From Bosea vestrisii (GTDB taxonomy: Bacteria; Pseudomonadota; Alphaproteobacteria; Rhizobiales; Beijerinckiaceae), in assembly GCF_030144325.1 (NCBI RefSeq), contig NZ_CP126307.1, positions 2,170,001-2,234,000 of the forward strand: DNA of 64,000 nucleotides, written 5' to 3'. The position numbers were made by a program, and so were the translations under genes. Positions 60,232 through 64,000 of the stretch are shown piece after piece. The notes below the pieces were generated by a model, which was not told where the DNA came from, made no database searches, and saw only the letters and a program-made list of their open reading frames with translations. Numbering within the stretch: position 1 is the first letter of the stretch; every line of letters begins with the position of its first letter.

Positions 60232-61170
60232 ATGACGAGCTTCGCGCTGATCGGCGCCGCCGGTTACATCGCCCCCCGCCACATGCAGGCTATCAAGGCC
60301 GTCGGCGGCGACCTCAAGGTTGCCTACGACCCCAACGATTCCGTCGGCGTCATCGACAGCCATTTCCCGCAGGCGCATTTCTTCACCGAATTCGAGCGCT
60401 TCGACCGGCATGTCGACAAGCTGCACCGGCGCGGCGAGGACATCGACTATGTCAGCGTCTGCTCGCCGAACTACCTGCACGATGCGCATATCCGCTTCGG
60501 CCTGCGCGCCGGCTGCGACGTGATCTGCGAGAAGCCGCTCGTTCTCAACCCCTGGAACATCGACGGCCTGGCTGAGATCGAGCAGCACACCGGCCGCAAG
60601 ATCAACACGATCCTGCAGCTTCGCCTCCATCCGGCGATCCAGGCACTCAAAGAGCGCATCGCCCAGTCGAACGAGCGCCACGCGGTCGACCTGACCTACA
60701 TCACCTCGCGCGGCCGCTGGTATTTCGCCTCCTGGAAGGGTGACGACAGCAAGTCGGGCGGCGTCGCAACCAATATCGGCGTGCATTTCTTCGACATGCT
60801 GGCCTACGTCTTCGGCCCACTGAAGTCGCAGACTGCCAGCCTGCGTGAGCCCGAGCGCGCCGGCGGCCTGCTCTCATACGAGAAGGCCGATGTGCGCTGG
60901 TTCCTCTCGGTCGACGCCAACGACCTGCCCGAGAACGTCAAGGGCAAGAAGACCACCTACCGCTCGATCACCCTCGACGGCGAGGAGGTCGAGTTCTCCG
61001 ACGGCTTCACCGACCTGCACACCCGCAGCTACCAGGAGATCCTGGCCGGCAAGGGCTACGGGCTCGAGGATGTCCGCTTCTGCGTCGAGGTCGTCTCCGA
61101 GTTCCGCAATGCCTCGATCGTCGCCAATGGCGAGCGCCACCCCTTCGTCGACAAGTATCTGAAGGGCTGA
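60232..61170 (+). CDS. wbpB: Gfo/Idh/MocA oxidoreductase, WbpB-like 3-dehydrogenase
   Basis: 312 residues from ATG 60232. Rossmann start FALIGAAGYIAPRHMQAIK and the catalytic EKPLVLN motif at about residue 100. WbpB oxidises C3 of UDP-GlcNAcA, with the hydride returned through 2-oxoglutarate. Length and order (A-B-D-E) match the known pathway genes; 6 bases separate it from the acetyltransferase. Confidence 0.88.
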   Translation: MTSFALIGAAGYIAPRHMQAIKAVGGDLKVAYDPNDSVGVIDSHFPQAHFFTEFERFDRHVDKLHRRGEDIDYVSVCSPNYLHDAHIRFGLRAGCDVICEKPLVLNPWNIDGLAEIEQHTGRKINTILQLRLHPAIQALKERIAQSNERHAVDLTYITSRGRWYFASWKGDDSKSGGVATNIGVHFFDMLAYVFGPLKSQTASLREPERAGGLLSYEKADVRWFLSVDANDLPENVKGKKTTYRSITLDGEEVEFSDGFTDLHTRSYQEILAGKGYGLEDVRFCVEVVSEFRNASIVANGERHPFVDKYLKG

Positions 61171-61176
61171 GCGTCG

Positions 61177-61776
61177 ATGGCCGCGTCGGAAATGCGTGAC
61201 GATCCGCGCTTTCCCGGCGTGAAGATTCACGAAAGCGCCTATGTCGACGACGGCGTGACCATCGGCGCCGGCTCGAAGGTCTGGCATTTCGTCCACGTCC
61301 TCGGCGAGACCGCGATCGGCAAGGACTGCGTCCTCGGCCAGAACGTCATGGTCGGCCCGCGCGTCAGCATGGGCGATGGCTGCAAGGTCCAGAACAATGT
61401 CGCGCTCTATGACGGCGTCGTGCTCGAGGACGGCGTCTTCTGCGGCCCGTCCTGCGTCTTCACCAACGTCAACAACCCGCGCGCCTTTCTGAACCGCAAG
61501 TCGGAATTCCGCCGCACCCTGGTCAGGACGGGCGCGAGCATCGGCGCCAACGCCACCATCGTCTGCGGCCACACGCTCGGCGCCTATTGCTTCATCGCCG
61601 CTGGCGCGGTGGTGGCCAAGGACGTGCCGGATTTCGCCCTGATGGCCGGGGTTCCGGCGCGCCGCATCGGCTGGATGAGCCATGACGGCGCCAAACTCGG
61701 CCCCGACCTCATCTGCCCCGAAACCGGCCGGCGCTATCGCGAGACCGGGCCCGACACCCTCGAGGAGATCGTCTGA
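61177..61776 (+). CDS. wbpD: Hexapeptide N-acetyltransferase, WbpD-like
   Basis: 199 residues of left-handed beta-helix with hexapeptide repeats (VTIGAGSKVWHFVHVLGETAIGKDCV; GASIGANATIVCGHTLGAY). WbpD acetylates the 3-amino group to give UDP-2,3-diacetamido-2,3-dideoxy-glucuronate. Its last base is the first of the aminotransferase start. Confidence 0.88.
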   Translation: MAASEMRDDPRFPGVKIHESAYVDDGVTIGAGSKVWHFVHVLGETAIGKDCVLGQNVMVGPRVSMGDGCKVQNNVALYDGVVLEDGVFCGPSCVFTNVNNPRAFLNRKSEFRRTLVRTGASIGANATIVCGHTLGAYCFIAAGAVVAKDVPDFALMAGVPARRIGWMSHDGAKLGPDLICPETGRRYRETGPDTLEEIV

Positions 61777-62933
61777 TGAGCGAGCGTCCCGCGATCGAGT
61801 TCATCGACCTCAAGGCCCAGCGCCAGCGCATCGGCAAGGCGATGGACGACGCCATCCTCAAGGTCGTCCATGACGGCAACTACATCCTCGGCGAGCAGGT
61901 CGGCGAGTTCGAGACCCAGCTCGCAGCCTTCTGCGGCGCCAAGCACGCGATCGGTGTCGCCAACGGCACCGACGCGCTGATCCTGGTGTTGGAGGCGCTC
62001 GGCATCGGCCCCGGCGATGCGGTGCTCTGCCCGAGCTTCACCTTCGCAGCGACCGCCGAAGTAGTCGCCTGGATGGGTGCGACCCCGATCTTCGCCGAAA
62101 TCGACGAGCCGACCTACAACATCGACCCGAAGGGCCTTGCCGCCGCGCTCGATACCGCCAGGAAGCATGAGCTCAAGCCGCGCGCCCTGATCACGGTCGA
62201 TCTCTTCGGCCAAGCCTGTGACTACGAGCCGATCGAGGCCTTCTGCAAGCAGAACGGGCTCGTGCTGATCTCGGATTCGGCGCAGGGCTATGGCGCCCGC
62301 TACAAGGGCCGCATCGCCGGCGCAATCGGCGACTTCGCCACCACGAGCTTCTTCCCGGCCAAGCCGCTCGGCTGCTACGGCGATGGCGGCGCGATCCTGA
62401 CCGACAGCGACGAGCACGCCGACCTGCTGCGCTCGCTGCGCTTCCACGGCAAGGGCTCGTACAAATACGACAATGTCCGCGTCGGCGTGAATTCGCGACT
62501 CGACACCATCCAGGCAGCCGTGCTGATCGAGAAGCTCAAGGTCTATGCCGAGGAGCTCGAGCAGCGGCAGGGCGTCGCCGCGCGCTACACCGCGGCGCTA
62601 AAGGACCTCGTCACCACGCCCTACGTCATGCCCGACAGCGTTTCGACCTGGGCCCAGTACACCATCCGCGTCGATGCCGGCCGCCGCGACGCCTTCCAGG
62701 CCGCTCTGAAGGCCAAGGGCGTGCCGACCACGGTCTACTACCCCAAGCCCCTGCACCAGCAGACCGCCTACAAGCACTTCCCCGTCGCCGGCAACGGCCT
62801 GCCCATCTCCGAGCGCGTCGCGCAGGAGGTCGTCGCGCTGCCGATGCACCCCTATCTCGACGAGGCGACGCAGGACTACATCATCGAACAGGTCCGCGAG
62901 GCTCTGGCTGCACCGACGGCCGCGGTGGCATGA
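61776..62933 (+). CDS. wbpE: DegT/DnrJ/EryC1-family aminotransferase, WbpE-like
   Basis: 385 residues. PLP-dependent fold: VANGTDALILVLEALGIGPGD, the aspartate in ISDSAQGYGA, and the Schiff-base lysine in SFFPAKPLGCYGDGG. WbpE puts the amino group on C3 of the keto sugar made by WbpB. Overlaps the glycosyltransferase start by 4 bases. Confidence 0.9.
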   Translation: MSERPAIEFIDLKAQRQRIGKAMDDAILKVVHDGNYILGEQVGEFETQLAAFCGAKHAIGVANGTDALILVLEALGIGPGDAVLCPSFTFAATAEVVAWMGATPIFAEIDEPTYNIDPKGLAAALDTARKHELKPRALITVDLFGQACDYEPIEAFCKQNGLVLISDSAQGYGARYKGRIAGAIGDFATTSFFPAKPLGCYGDGGAILTDSDEHADLLRSLRFHGKGSYKYDNVRVGVNSRLDTIQAAVLIEKLKVYAEELEQRQGVAARYTAALKDLVTTPYVMPDSVSTWAQYTIRVDAGRRDAFQAALKAKGVPTTVYYPKPLHQQTAYKHFPVAGNGLPISERVAQEVVALPMHPYLDEATQDYIIEQVREALAAPTAAVA

Positions 62934-64000
62934 ACCGACCGCTCCGGCTGGCCTATCTCTCGCTCGAGACGCCGCGACCGGGGCAGGCTTCGCAGACCCA
63001 TATCGACGAGATCATCGCCAACCTGAGGCTGTCCGGCTGGCAGGTGGAGCTCTTCGCCACCACGCGTGGCGGGGCGAGTGCGCGTACTTCCTTCCTGCAG
63101 CGCCTGCTCGACTACGGCCGGGTCCAGCTTGCCCTGGCACGCCGCCTGCGCGAGTTCGACGCGGTCTTCGTTCGCTCACATTTCATGGCGCTGCCGCTTG
63201 CGCTCTGGGCCCGCCGGCGCAAGGTGCCCGTCATCCACGAGATCAACGGCAAGCCCGCCGATATCGGCGTGACCTATCCGGCCCTGAAGCCGTTCTCGCC
63301 GCTCTTCGCCTGGCTCTACCGGACGCAGTATCGCATGGCGGCGCATCTGGTCGCGGTGACCGAAGGCTTGGCGCAGTGGGCCCGCTCCTTCGCCGGGCAT
63401 GACCGGGTCAGCACCGTCTCCAATGGCGCCAATACCGATCTGTTCACGCCGGAGGGCCCCCGCGCCGACATCGCCGGCCGCTACGTGATCTTCGTCGGTG
63501 GCCTCGTCGCCTGGCACGGGATCGGCACCATGCTCGCAGCCTTGCGGGAGCCGGCCTGGCCGGCGGATGTCAGGCTCGTCATCGTCGGCGACGGCATTGA
63601 GCGCGACAGGGTCGAGGCCGCGAAGGGTAATCCCCGCCTGCTCTGGCTTGGCCGGCAGCCCTATGAGGCGGTCCCTGCCCTGCTGCGCGGGGCGCTCGCC
63701 GCTCTTTGCGTGATCGAGGACCAGGACGGCCGCTCAGCCGCTGGCGTCGCGCCGCTCAAATTGTTCGAGGCAATGGCCTGCGGCATCCCGGTCATCGTAA
63801 GCGACTTGCCGTTCCAGGCCGAGATCGTCAGACAGGCTGAAGCAGGCCTCGTCGTGCCCGCCGCCTCAGCTGCAAGGATTGCGGAAACGATAAGAATGCT
63901 TGCCGAGGCTCCGGAAAGGGCTGCCATGCTGGGAAGGAATGGAGGCACTTACGTTCTGCGCGAAGCGAGTTGGCGCCGGCGAGGCGACCAGATCGACCAC
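62930..64000 (+). CDS. Glycosyltransferase family 4 protein, N-terminal part (runs off the window)
   Basis: 357 codons open to the right edge. GT-B fold of family 4: start RLAYLSLETPRPGQASQTHI, the VTEGLAQWARS and VSNGANTDLFTPEGP interdomain motifs, and the donor-site motif VAPLKLFEAMACGIPVIVSD. Likely transfers a sugar made by the Wbp enzymes to the growing polysaccharide on the cytoplasmic side of the membrane. Confidence 0.88.
   Translation, partial: MNRPLRLAYLSLETPRPGQASQTHIDEIIANLRLSGWQVELFATTRGGASARTSFLQRLLDYGRVQLALARRLREFDAVFVRSHFMALPLALWARRRKVPVIHEINGKPADIGVTYPALKPFSPLFAWLYRTQYRMAAHLVAVTEGLAQWARSFAGHDRVSTVSNGANTDLFTPEGPRADIAGRYVIFVGGLVAWHGIGTMLAALREPAWPADVRLVIVGDGIERDRVEAAKGNPRLLWLGRQPYEAVPALLRGALAALCVIEDQDGRSAAGVAPLKLFEAMACGIPVIVSDLPFQAEIVRQAEAGLVVPAASAARIAETIRMLAEAPERAAMLGRNGGTYVLREASWRRRGDQIDH

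Noticed and set aside
1..64000. CRISPR array or rRNA genes
   Set aside because: No regularly spaced repeats and no rRNA-like stretches were seen.

Overview
The window is GC-rich, has alphaproteobacterial gene content throughout, and reads like a chromosome segment of a thiosulfate-oxidising member of the Hyphomicrobiales; Bosea or a close relative is my best guess. The grounds are a complete Sox system, a CtrA/SciP/FlbD-type flagellar locus, a coxMNOP-like oxidase and a PmtA-like methyltransferase. The genus is an inference from gene content, not from a database match.

Layout. 1-3060: end of a phosphonate-type ABC importer (phnC tail, double-length phnE) and a split chromate transporter. 3087-15921: the sulfur-oxidation block. 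It holds soxW, soxS-soxR-soxT, soxH-soxX-soxA (minus strand), soxY-soxZ-soxB-soxC-soxD, a small cytochrome and flavoprotein pair of the flavocytochrome c type, a DsrE-like protein, a class I cytochrome c and a DUF305 protein. 16100-18771: a YbhN/LPG-synthase-type membrane protein, an EamA exporter and an XRE-cupin regulator. 18778-31631: flagellar genes on the minus strand (flhA, flbD, fliN, fliH, fliG, fliF, sciP, flgD, and a fliK broken by one extra base). They are interrupted by a plus-strand block of two sister Tat-exported Arg/Tyr/Val-repeat mini-proteins flanking an MFS transporter. 31883-33860: mnmA, a PmtA-like methyltransferase and tRNA-Met(CAT).

33861-45723 is a probable genomic island. 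The last 24 bases of the tRNA gene recur (23 of 24) at 45700-45723. In between lie a cytochrome c that is a sister of the one in the sox block, a coxMNOP-like haem-copper oxidase with a subunit IV, a PRC-barrel protein, an IS110-family element, an HxlR regulator with an acyl-CoA dehydrogenase, a mosaic of gene relics, an Rrf2 regulator and a truncated flavin reductase. No integrase is visible.

46562-57857: chromosomal metabolism, namely a luciferase-like monooxygenase and a sugar-acid catabolic block (SMP-30 lactonase, RraA-like protein, TctC-type binding protein, GntR regulator with a large palindromic operator, DHDPS-family enzyme, IlvD/Edd dehydratase). A 128-bp palindromic repeat sits inside this block. 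It is followed by a transglutaminase-like protein, a family 5 solute-binding protein and a metallophosphoesterase. 57924-64000: surface polysaccharide genes, an FkbM methyltransferase then wbpA-wbpB-wbpD-wbpE-like genes for a diacetamido-uronic acid nucleotide sugar, and the start of a glycosyltransferase.

How they work together: SoxAX, SoxYZ, SoxB and SoxCD oxidise thiosulfate in the periplasm and pass electrons to small cytochromes c. The island brings another cytochrome c of the same type plus a terminal oxidase, which could be an added outlet for those electrons (inference). CtrA-like boxes sit upstream of fliF and of sciP, which suggests cell-cycle control of the flagellar genes.
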